Source: Chlorella sorokiniana (lineage: Eukaryota; Chlorophyta; Trebouxiophyceae; Chlorellales; Chlorellaceae). From it: DNA of 64,000 nt. This document shows, one piece after another, positions 11,901-21,417 of the stretch. The DNA lies in contig CP084620.1 of the NCBI GenBank assembly GCA_025917655.1, positions 1,736,001-1,800,000 of the forward strand, given 5' to 3'. The notes under the pieces are model-generated. The model was not told the DNA's origin. It saw only the letters and a list, made by a program, of their open reading frames with translations, and did not search any database. Every line of letters begins with the position of its first letter. Position 1 is the first letter of the stretch. The translations under genes and the position numbers were made by a program.

Positions 11901-11987
11901 GAAGCGGGACCTCGAGAGCCGTCCCAGAGAGCCCACGCCGCTGCCATTGGTCCCCACAGACCACTCGCTATAACCCGGAGTCGCCAT
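5972..11987 (-). CDS. NEF1: NEF1 (NO EXINE FORMATION 1) homologue, large polytopic membrane protein
   Basis: ATG at 11987 gives MATPGYSEWSVGTNGSG, then GRVAMALLPSLVVLAGYGGN, matching the start of plant NEF1. Family blocks follow on the minus strand: STYILDALRYKEGAFMASWL (about 11600), GLWASLQFRFVQLQYPGVVI (about 11230) with the helix pair after it, FAAFVLVTTLPAATYLATHW (about 10780), ERVVFHSFNQYIRLTAPWNY (about 10530), VMYGVAALVLLHFSG (about 10240), MFYDTRTLRDYLLFV (about 10050), FVWHHFWFLDIQLGGLPLRW (about 9800), the segment around YAAKLSMLLLPEARL (about 8880), ALVAGLLVGLMALGCLP (about 8450) and LVVLVAPLNLLVLWLGDL (about 6110). The many hydrophobic helices make it a membrane protein; in Arabidopsis NEF1 is plastid-associated and needed for lipid supply to pollen exine. 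A frame jump at a G run (8818-8823) looks like an assembly fault. I place the stop at 5972-5974, reached through another such jump; the uninterrupted frame would run to about 5676. Confidence 0.85.
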
Positions 11988-12285
11988 ATTGCTCCGGCAA
12001 GCCTTGGGCTACGCAATGCGTTGTGGGTGTTGTTCTGCAGCCTGCATCACCCCTACAAACACTGCTTGGGAAGTGCGATCAAGGCTGGCGCTTGAACCAG
12101 GGGCGCTTTAAAAGGCTGCCCACACTGTCGTGCACTTATTGTCAATGCCCGAAGAAGCATGCCAACGATTGAGGCAGTTTGGCACGGAGCATCACTTGCT
12201 CGAAGTACAATGATGGTACACCGGGCCTTAGGCACCGGAAAGTCTTCCGAAGCGTGTTGCTTTTCTTGCGATCGCACACTTCACA
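11988..12285. promoter_or_regulatory. Shared divergent promoter region of NEF1 and the CD36-like gene
   Basis: The two start codons face away from each other across 298 bp. A TATA-like TTTAAAAG lies at 12108-12115, about 170 bp before the CD36-like ATG and on its strand. No second TATA-like box is evident for NEF1. Confidence 0.55.
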
Positions 12286-15038
12286 ATGTCAAGGTCGCAT
12301 TGGTACCTGACAGGCGGTCTTGTGGCTCTGGCCACGGCCACCCTGCTGGCGCTGGCAGCCTGGTTGTTGCCAGACAGGATAGATGCCAGGGTCATGTCGG
12401 GCATCCGCGAACAGATAGTGTGGCAGCCGGACAGCCCCGAGCCGGTTGCAGGTGAGCACGCTGACGACCCGCCGGCGCCCAACAGCGACTGCGCGGCCAC
12501 GTCGGACACACGAGACAAGGTCATACGCTCCTTCACCCTCTGCTCCTGTGCCTCTGTGCAGCCCGTTTCCGTGGAGATGTTGACCCCAGCGCTCCGCCTG
12601 TGCATGCCCGCTACCGATTCTTCAACATCACCAACCTTGCGGCGGTGCGACAGGGCGCCAAGCCCGCCTTGGTGAGTCCGCTGGCGGAGCGCCCATGTTT
12701 GAGCTCTTTGACGTTTCCGTGAAATGACGCGTGCATGGAACATGCTCCAGTTCTTTCCCTTCACGTTCAACTTGGTTTGACACCACTTCTCTTCTCGTTG
12801 CAGGAAGAGGTTGGGCCCTACACCTTCCGCATGGTGCGCCTGAAGACCGCGGTGCAGTGGGTGGACGGCGGCGCCGCGGTATGCTGGCTGGAGTACCGCT
12901 ACCACTTGTGGGAGCCCAGCCTGAGCAACGGCAGCCTGGACGACCCCATCACCACCCTCAACCTGCCGCTCGTGGGTGGGTGCGCCGTTCTGAGCCGTGC
13001 CCCGCCGCGCTGTGCCTGCGGCACCCTCCTGCCCTGCCCGTGGCCTCGGCCACCTTCCAACCACCTTGTGTGCCTGCGCCAATCAACTGCTGTGCAGGCG
13101 CGCTGGAGTTCCTGGGCACCCTGCCCGCCTGGAAGGGCTCCTGGCTGCTGGAGCTGCTGCTGGGCTGGGTGGAGCGCCTGGGGGACACGCGGGTGCAGGG
13201 CCTGTTCACCACGCGCACAGCGCGCGAGCTGCTGTGGGGCTACGAGTGAGCGGGGGTGGGGGCTGGGAGCAGTGCTAGGGGCCGGCATGCTGTGCAGCGC
13301 TGGCTCGGGCGGCGCGGAGAGCCTCAAACGGCCGGAAACCCTTCAACAGCGCCGCGTCTGTCTTGTGGGCCGCACCTGCAGGGACCCCCTGCTAGCCAAG
13401 CTGTCCAAGTTTGCCCCCGGCGTGAACCCCACCTTCCGCCTGGCCTGGAACATGAGCAGCCCTGCAGAAGCCGCCCTGGACTTCCCCACGCAGGCCAGCA
13501 CAGGTGGGCAGCGGGGCAGCCGGCTGGCATGCAGCGCTCTACTTGCGCCGTCCCGCCCCCTGGGCGCAAAGCTTGGCAGCTTGGCAAGCAGCCTGGGTGG
13601 TGTCAGATGTCAGACCCTGCCCCGTGCGCGTGCCCGCCATGCAGGCCTGTGCAACGTGAGCAGCGTGTGGCAGTACCAGGAGTGGAAGAACGTGACTGCC
13701 GTCACCTCGTGGAACGCGCACGCAGAGGCGGTGCGCGGCACAGACGCCTTCCAGTTCAGGTGGGGGCCCGGGGTGGTGCTGTGGTGGCAAGGCGGGCCGC
13801 AGCAGCCGACATCCACAACGTCATCGGTGGCATTCTGCGGCATGGAGGCGCGGTGCTGGCTGCTCTCCAGACCCTGTTCTGCGTTCCAGCTGCTGCATCC
13901 CTCGCCTGCTGCCGCAGGCCCGGCCTGGCCCTGAACGACAGCGTGGAGGTGTGGGTGGGGGAGCTGTTCCGCGCGGGCGCCTGGTGGCGGCGGAACGCAC
14001 GCGCCTGGGCGGCGTGCCGCTGCTGCGCCTGCGCGCCGACCCCTCGCAGGGCGACCCCGACCCCCGCTTCTTCCAGGCCATTCGCGGCCTGATGAACGTG
14101 ACGGCGCCAATGGCGGGTGCGGGGGGCTGTGTTGGGAGACCTGCCTTCGTCACATACGCAGCTGCCGCGTGTTTTGAGCTGTGCACCGTGTCTGAGCCGT
14201 GGTCACAGTGTACTGACGGGTGCGCCTGGCCCCTCAACAATGCAGCGGGGCCGGGAGGGCACGCCGGCAAGCCCGGCCCCCCATCTTCCTGTCGTACCCG
14301 CACTACTGCGGCGCAGACCCCGCACTGGCGCAGGGGTGACGGGCGTGGCCTGCGACCCCGCCGCCCACGAGCTCTTCGTGGACGTCGGTGAGGCGCCGCT
14401 GCCGTGATGCTGTCTTGGGTGGCGGTGTGACTGCGCACGGGCGGCCAGGTTCCCCACGCCTTGCCAGGTCTGCTGGTTGTTCTTCTCCCGGGCTCACCCC
14501 TCCCGGCTGCCTGCAGAGCCCAACACGGGCATCACGCTGCGCGCCGCCAAGCGCCTGATGATGAGCAGCTGGTTCGGGCCCAGGTGGCGCTCGCTGGACC
14601 CGCTGCTGCGCCCCACCTACCTCCCCGTGTTCTGGGCAGAGCTGGCCAGCCAGGCCAAGAAAGCGCAGCTGCAGCAGTTCAAGCCGCTGCTGCGAGCCCG
14701 GGCGGCGCAGCGAGCGCTGGAGGTGCACGCGCTTCCTGCAGCAGGGCTGCTTGCGCTCGCGGCGATTGGCTGCCTGTGTGCGGCTGTCGTGTTGAGCAGC
14801 GACGGCAGCGAGGGCAGCGGCGAGGGTGGCAGCAGCGAAGGGAAGGAAGCGCAGGCTGCGGAGGCGGGAGCTGCGTGGGAGGGAGCAGGCGGCTCAGGGG
14901 GAGCAGCAGCTGCAGGAGCCGTTGCTGGAGTCCCATCCCGTGGAGGCCCCGCCTGCAGAGCCCGAGGCGCCCACAGCCGGCCCAGGGGCGACGGCAGAAC
15001 CAAAGTCCCAGCAGGCAGCCGTCTGTACAGTACAGTGA
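12286..15038 (+). CDS. CD36 / scavenger receptor B / LIMP-2 family membrane protein
   Basis: ATG 12286 gives MSRSHWYLTGGLVALATATL, an uncleaved N-terminal membrane anchor. The luminal domain follows with family hallmarks: RFFNITNLAAVRQG (about 12618), EEVGPYTFRMVRLK (about 12805), NGSLDDPITTLNLP (about 12930), VRGTDAFQFRPG across a splice near 13760/13918, GPPIFLSYPHYCGADPAL (about 14276), the HELFVDVEPNTG block split by an intron (about 14370/14518), and a second hydrophobic helix at 14730-14800. Several N-x-S/T sites (NMSS, NVSS, NVTA, NDS, NVTAP) fit a luminal, glycosylated domain. CD36 proteins bind and move lipids or lysosomal proteins in animals; the algal role is unknown. The cytoplasmic tail appears to end in a Glu/Pro/Ala-rich stretch with EPLLES and stop at 15038; the alternative frame stops at 15076. 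Frame jumps at G runs 13975-13977 and 14333-14336 look like assembly faults. Confidence 0.85.
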
Positions 15039-15305
15039 GAAATTTTTCGCTTGCACCACCAAATCTATGCAATTAGAGCAAGCGTGTGAGGTTTGGAACC
15101 CAACTGAAGGTGCAGCAGTCTGTTGGGGGTGCCTGCTGTGCTCCTTCACAGCATCATGTTGGAAAGGCCGAGCAGACCCGCATTATCAAGGTGGCCACCG
15201 CGAGGCAGCCGCAGCTTCATCGTTGAAGTTCTTGGTGCTGTTTTGTGTATAGTAAAGGCGCGGAGACTGGTGCAAGGCATTCCGGGAGTCGCCTCGTGCA
15301 CCACG

Positions 15306-18300
15306 ATGAGGCCTGTCGCCTTTGGAGCGCTCCTTCTCCTTGTTGCCGGCGTGGCGGTGGCTCAGCAAGCAACCAACTACAAATGCCGGTGGGTCGTGCG
15401 CGTGCAATGCCAGGCTGCACCTCCCTGACCTGCCGGTGTCTGAGCGGCACCCGCCCAGGGGCTCTGCCTGCCTTTGCAGGATGGGTCCCTCTGCCTCCCA
15501 TGCAGCCTGTGGCTTGCCCTATGAGCTTGCTAACTTTCAGGTAAAATTGCATCGATTGCCATAGACGTATCGCAGGGCTTCCTCACCGTCCCTCCACCTC
15601 GCTGTCGCAGGGCTTCTTCGAGTGCGCTGACGCCGTGAAGGTGGGGCGGCCTTCCACTGTTGACGAGCTGCAGGCCCTGGTGAGAGGGCGCATCAGGGGA
15701 GAATCGGCATATCGCTGCACATAGCCAGTCGCTGCCTTCCTTCTCTCTTGTTGCAATGCGCTGCTCGTATCCTACCCCAGGCACCAACGGTGTCTTGGGG
15801 TCTGGGTTGAACAGACATTATTAAACCCAAGTAAGCGACCAACTCCTCGGCCACACATGTTGTCCGCATGTTCACTCCGTGCAATCCTTGTTCTGCCGTG
15901 TGCGTCCAACCCAGGTGGCCATGTACCCGCGAGTCAAGGCCTCTGGTGTGGGACACAGCTGGTGGAAGGAGCAGTTTTGTGCGGGCAGCAACGGCAGCGC
16001 CCTTAACATTGTCACCACAGAGCAGAAGGCTGTCTTGGACCAGATGAACGCGCCGGTTGACCCGGCACAGTGGCGGGGCAAGCAGATTCCTGCCAGCTTC
16101 CCCATCCAGGTCAACGAGCAGGACGAGGAGGTGACGGTGGCCGCTGGCATCACGCAGCGGGTGCTGCTGGACTACCTGTCGGGTGAGGGGGCGGCGAGAC
16201 TGTTGCATGGAGCTCGATGGGAGCCTGAAGGGCAGCGGGCAGGCCGGAAGCGGCGGAACACTGCAACCCTTCCGATGGTGCCTTCTCGCACCACCCCTTT
16301 GCGTCCCCTCCTGAGCGACCGCAGAGTACAAGTACTGGAAGCAGAGCAGCGGCTGGACGCTGCCCGCCTTCTCCTGGTTCCTGGACCAGACGATCGGCGG
16401 CGCGGTCTCCACCGCCACGCACGGCTCCACCATGAAGTACGGCTCGCTGTCTGCGCAGGTTGGTGCGCTGTTGAGCTGGCTGCCAGCGAGACCGACGAGT
16501 CTGGAAGTTTCGGGGCTGTGCAGGTTTCTGCTGAGCAAACGAAAAGCTGCTGTCGCCAAGAATGCCCGGTCCCGCTCCCATATGCAGCTGCGCCGCCTGA
16601 AGCTGGTGCTGGCAAACGGTACGCTGCTGGAGCTGTCCCCAAGACCAACCCGCACCTGTGGCTGGCGGCGGGAGTCGGTGTGGGCGCCTGGGCATCATCA
16701 CAGAGGTGACGCTGAAGATCAAGGCGCAGCAGGCTGTCCGGCGCAGGCTGCAGGCAAGCGTCATGCGGCCCTGTCGGCTGGGTTCTGTCTGCGCGACTCA
16801 GGCCGGCAGGCCGGCAAGGACCTGTTCGGGGCCTGTCAGCTGGCATGAGGGCCCCCACCCGGTTTGCTCCTGCCTGTCCGCAGGAGCTGTCATTCGAGCA
16901 GTTTGCGGGGCAGGTGAAGGACGTGCAGGACGCTTTCGCCTACGCCAAGAACAAGAGCGACGTGGACGGCATGCGGCGCGCGCTGTTCCAGGTGGGCCTA
17001 CGGCATGAGAGAGAGGCACACCGAGCGTGCGGCCTGCTTCCCTCTCCTCCGGCTTATCTACCCAGGCATGACCCGGGCTGGGTTCAGCCGGGCCCCACTG
17101 AGCGCCCGCCCCTGCCCGGCCGCAGGTGGACGAGACGCAGGCGTTCTGGGCGCTGCCCACCTCCTCCGTGCAGCGCACCGACTACGAGCACCTTGACCGC
17201 GAGCCGCTGGCGGTGCTGCTCAACGCCATGCCCGCGGAGGAGCCGCTGGTGCAGGCGAGTGCCGGGCCAAGCAGACCTTGCGGCAAAGGCGGCGGGTCAG
17301 GCTTCGGGGGAGCCATGTGCCAACACATATTTCACGCACCATTTGCAGGCCATGGACGGCCCCGGCGACGACGTGTACTCTCAGGTGGAGAAGAAGGCGG
17401 TGGCGGCCAACCCGCGCATGGCGCTCAACGCGCGCTTCTGGTCCAACCTGTACGTCACCCAGCTGCGCAGCAAGGTGGCGCCCGGCACGTTTGAGAGCCG
17501 CAAGGTGGGTGCTGCGAGCCGCTGTCGCGCACAGGATGCCGGAGTGTTGCCAACGTGCTTCGGAGCCAGCACTGATCTGCCGCCCAGCTGCGCCCCTGGC
17601 CCCAGGCCTACCTGTCCATGGCGGACTCTGAGACTGCGGTGACCAGCACGTTCGCCCCCTACGACCAGTATGAGGTGGGTGTGAGAGACCATCAACAGGG
17701 GGACTCAGCCAGCGGAACAGTCACATGCCGTGCACCAATGGTTCTTGCTGAGGCAATCAGCAATCAGCCCCGGCTGTGCCTGCCGCTGGGCTGCGTGGCC
17801 AGCAGGTGGTTGTGCCCATCGAGCGAGCCGGCTCCTGCCTCATGGAGGTGGGGCGGGAGGTGTACGGAGGGGACAGGCTGTGGGAGGGCGCACGCACCCC
17901 CTTCCTCATCCGCTTCGTCACGTGAGCGGCACCCTGATGGCCCGCTGGTGGCAGGCTGGCTCAGCACAGTGCATTGATGCGCATTTCTAGTCCATGCGAC
18001 ATCAGGGCCAACTCTACGCTGTTTGTCCCAAGTGCGCAGTGAGGAGGACTTCTACCTGTCGCCCACGACCGACGGACCTGCCATGTACATCAATTTGGAG
18101 GCAAGCAGGGTCGCTTCCGCTGCAAGCCAGGCGTGGGAAAGTTAACGAGACACGGTGACCGTCAAGGGCGGATTCATGTTCGTCCGTTCGGCCACTGAGC
18201 TCCAGCCAACTTTCTTTCGGTGCAGGACTATGTGAGCCGCTCCAGCAACACCCCCAACCTCCAGTTCCAGCGCATCGTGCAGCTGTTCCGGGAGCGCTGT

Positions 18301-18778
18301 GGCGCTCGCCTGCACTGGTACGCAGAAGCTCTGGGGGCCATGACTGCAGGACGGCACTGCCAGATGGCTCGCTCCCTGCGCCACACGCTCACGCCTGTCG
18401 CCGTCTGCGCGCAGGGGCAAGGCGGGCTGGCCGCAGCACGCCAAGTGCTTCCAGGGCAGCAGGGAGTACCCCACCACCTGGTGCCACTTTGGCTGCGCGG
18501 CACAGGTGGAGCAGGGCAGGGCGGTCCCTTCCCCCTCCCCCGCTTGGCTTGCTCCTGCTGGCCGCCAACGCCTGCACTGGCCAGCCAACACGCCCGACCT
18601 TGGTTGCCTGCCCACCATCCTGCCCTCAGGAGCTGGACCCCTACAGCAAGTTTGCGTCCGAGTGGGACGGCTGGAAGTGGTCGGCCACCCTGGGCGGCAA
18701 GCCCGTCCCCTTCAGCTCCTGCTGCACCTCCGCCGGCTTCTCCCCCAGCTGCCAGTGCGCACCGCGCACCGACTGCTG
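15306..18778 (+). CDS. L-gulonolactone oxidase-like (GulLO) secreted FAD-linked oxidoreductase
   Basis: ATG 15306 begins with a clear signal peptide, MRPVAFGALLLLVAGVAVAQ. The FAD-binding type-4 (VAO/PCMH) domain follows: ASGVGHSWWKE (about 15945), VAAGITQRVLLDYLS (about 16139), TIGGAVSTATHGSTMKYGSL (about 16393), then KTNPHLWLAAGVGVG-RLGIITEVTLKI (16640-16720). The C-terminal aldonolactone-oxidase half holds EDFYLSPTTDGPAMYINLE (about 18045), FRERCGARLHW (about 18286), HAKCFQGSREYPTTW and a cysteine-rich tail, CCTSAGFSPSCQC, ending at TGA 18776-18778. The family oxidises aldonolactones or related sugars, and plant GulLO enzymes are extracellular. Plants and green algae make ascorbate mainly with mitochondrial galactonolactone dehydrogenase, so this secreted copy is probably a paralogue with another substrate. 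Two missing bases in runs at 16637 and 16682 break the frame. Confidence 0.85.
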
Positions 18779-18920
18779 AGCAGGGCCCGTCAGAAGCAGC
18801 TCGGATGGCACACGAGCGCTTGGCGCCGAGGACTCATGACATCAGACGACAACACGTGCAATAGTTGCCCAGCTCGATATTCATCATGACATGTGAACCG
18901 TACAGCCAGACTGATCCGGC

Positions 18921-21109
18921 TCACTGCCGACCCTCTTCCTGCTGGCTCTGCCCCGCTGGCCGCGCCGCCGCTGCCGCGCCGACCTCCTGGGGCCGCCAGT
19001 CAATGAGGGAGCCGAAGAGGAAGTGCTGCATGATGGGCAGCTTGGCCAGCACTTCCGCCTGGTACATGCGCGCCATGCCCGCCGCCACCTTGGACCAGGA
19101 GGGCACCCCGCTGATGTCCACCAGCATGGGGCTGGTCTCCTGAAGGGGGCCACGCTTCACCTGCGGGGAAGGGCGGGTGGGTGCAAAAGGCGTGTGCAGC
19201 ATGTGTGCAGCATGTGGTCGGCTGCAGGCGCTTACGGAGTGCCAACACTCATCAAGCAAGATTACAGTCCTGTCAACCCCCACGCCAACCCCACCTGTTG
19301 CACAAAGCGCACGCCGCCCAGGTAGAGGTACTCGCCGCTGTACCCCTCCAGAACCTCGGGTTGCAGGATGGAGGAGGGCTTGATGAAGGGGTGGTCACTC
19401 AGCTGCACTTGGGGGCAGGGCAAGCAAGCACTGCACAGATGTCTTGCGCTGGGAGGCATAGGGAACCCCAGCAACTAGGAGGGAGCCGACTGGTTCGCAG
19501 CCCATCAGCTGCTGCGATCCCCTGGCCAGGCCCCCTGCGCCCCACCTGCGACGCCCCCACAGGAAGGGCAGGAACTGGTAGTCGTCCAGGCCCCACACGC
19601 CGTGCGACCCCGCCGGCTCCAGCCAGTATGTGGTCTGGGGGTGGGGGTGGGGCCCAGGTGACCAGGAATGCGCACAGGCATCGTGCAGCCTTTCCACAGG
19701 AAAGCAGGGGCGACCTGCCCTACGTGCCCCCCCCTTCCCAGCGCCCACCTGTATCTTGCGCATGAGGGAGAGGTACCGAGCGAAGACGCGTGTGACTAGT
19801 GCCTGAGCATCGCCGCCGCCCACCACCCCCAGCCGCGCCAGGCAGTAGAGCAAGGCGCAGAAGGTGGTCTCGTGGCCTGCGGGCAGGCGGGAGTGGGGGT
19901 GGGTGGGCACACCTGCGGCCTGCTGCTCAGCAAGCACAAGCTGCGAGCTCGCGACGGACCCAGCAGCCCAGCGTGATGTGCCTGCTGCCCTCCCCAGCGG
20001 TCGCCACCCTCCTTCCACTGGAGGGGGTACACTGGAGCGGGACGGTACACTGCTGCCCATGCTCACCCGTGCCGTAGTCAATCCTGCTGGTGTTCCCGAA
20101 GCTGTCTGCAAAGTAACCGCCCAGCTCGACGGCCGCCGCTTGTAGGTGCTGCGGCAGCACGCTCGCCACCAGCTGCGGCAGGAGAAGGGTGTGTGACAGC
20201 ATGTGTGTGGATCCAGCTGCACGATGCAGGTGCAGGACCAGCCTTGCAAGGTGCCAACAAGCGACGACAGGCCCTTGCGACGAGCATGCTTGCTGGCGCG
20301 CGCGCGCCGCCCCCCCGCGCCGCGCCCGCGCGGGCCCACCTGCTGTGCGTGCTGCTCCATGCGGGCAAACCAGGTGCGGAAGGCGGGGTTGCCGTACCGC
20401 AGGCTCTGCGCTGCGGGCGGGATGTCATCCACCCAGCCCCACAGCACGTCCAGCGCCACCATTAGCGCCTTTACTGCCGCTGATTCCTGGGTGGAGCATC
20501 ACGGGGAGCAGGGGGCAGACAATCGGGAAGAAGGCAGGCTGAGACCAACCTGCGCCCCTTTGCTCTCTGATCTGTCCCAGGCGCCAGCCTGCCCCCGCCC
20601 TCGCCCTACCTGGCAGGGGTCTGACAGCTGCTTGCCCCTGACCGCCTCGCTGAGCGCCAGCACAAACGACATGAAGTCGCGCGCCGCCTCGCTGCGCAGG
20701 AACTGCTTCAGGTGGGCCGCGGTGTGGATGCGCTTGGCAGCCGGCAGGAACGTGTGGGGGCCCCAGTCGTCGGCGGCCACGGGGGCAAGCGCGGCTGCGC
20801 ATCCGGCACCGCGGCATCCACGGGCCGGCCGGCGAGTGCGGGGCCGCTTGCAGGTGCCCACGGCGCTTTTGTCAGCTCGCCACGGCTGACCGGCGGCAGC
20901 GGCACGCCGCCCGGCTTGGCCCACGGTGCCGCGGTGGGAGCCATTGGCGCGCCCGGGTCGCCAGCTTTCACCCAACGCGTATGTGGGTCGCCGCTGCCGC
21001 CATCACCGCCGCCAGCCTGAGCGCCTGAGGTGGGATGCAGGGCACCTGCAGGAGGCCTGGCCTCATCTCCCTGTCTGCTCTTTGCCCAAGGAGCAGCTGT
21101 GGGCTGCAT
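18921..21109 (-). CDS. PTPA: PP2A activator PTPA (peptidyl-prolyl isomerase type)
   Basis: Phosphotyrosyl phosphatase activator, which helps load metal and activate the PP2A catalytic subunit. Family blocks on the minus strand: [17 protein letters not shown] (about 20745), [20 protein letters not shown] (about 20690), [14 protein letters not shown] (about 20440), [17 protein letters not shown] across a splice (about 20085/19870), [20 protein letters not shown] (about 19600), [12 protein letters not shown] (about 19380), [13 protein letters not shown] (about 19320), and [20 protein letters not shown] with [12 protein letters not shown] at the end, stop at 18921-18923. The start is chosen at ATG 21109 ([13 protein letters not shown]); a second ATG at 20944 gives [13 protein letters not shown], so the octet PTAAPWAK occurs twice in the leader. 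The leader is in a different frame from the core, which meets it at a G run at 20781-20785 that probably lacks a base. Confidence 0.85.
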
Positions 21110-21417
21110 TGGCGCCCCGTGGGCCTAGCCCGTGAATTCTGCAACCTAACCGAGGGCAGAACGGCGCTTGCTGCGTGCTGATCACTGGACACAATGATGA
21201 TGAGAGCGGCAACAGAACAGCGCAGGCCCTCAAAGCAAGTTGACAATTGCTTCTTTCAGCCACCATCATCACGCAGCACGCACGTTTGGCATCTCGGCGT
21301 CCAATGCCCCGTTCTGTTTGCGGTCGAAACTGATATATCTAGTGATCAGAACACAGTTTCGCTCGTAACACCCTGACATTGCAATCCTTGAATAGGTCTC
21401 GACAACCCCCGTGCGCT
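21110..21417. promoter_or_regulatory. Shared divergent promoter region of PTPA and sucrose synthase
   Basis: 308 bp between opposing start codons. It is clearly richer in A and T than the flanking exons and holds a GATATATC segment near 21330. No convincing core promoter element can be assigned to either gene. Confidence 0.5.
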
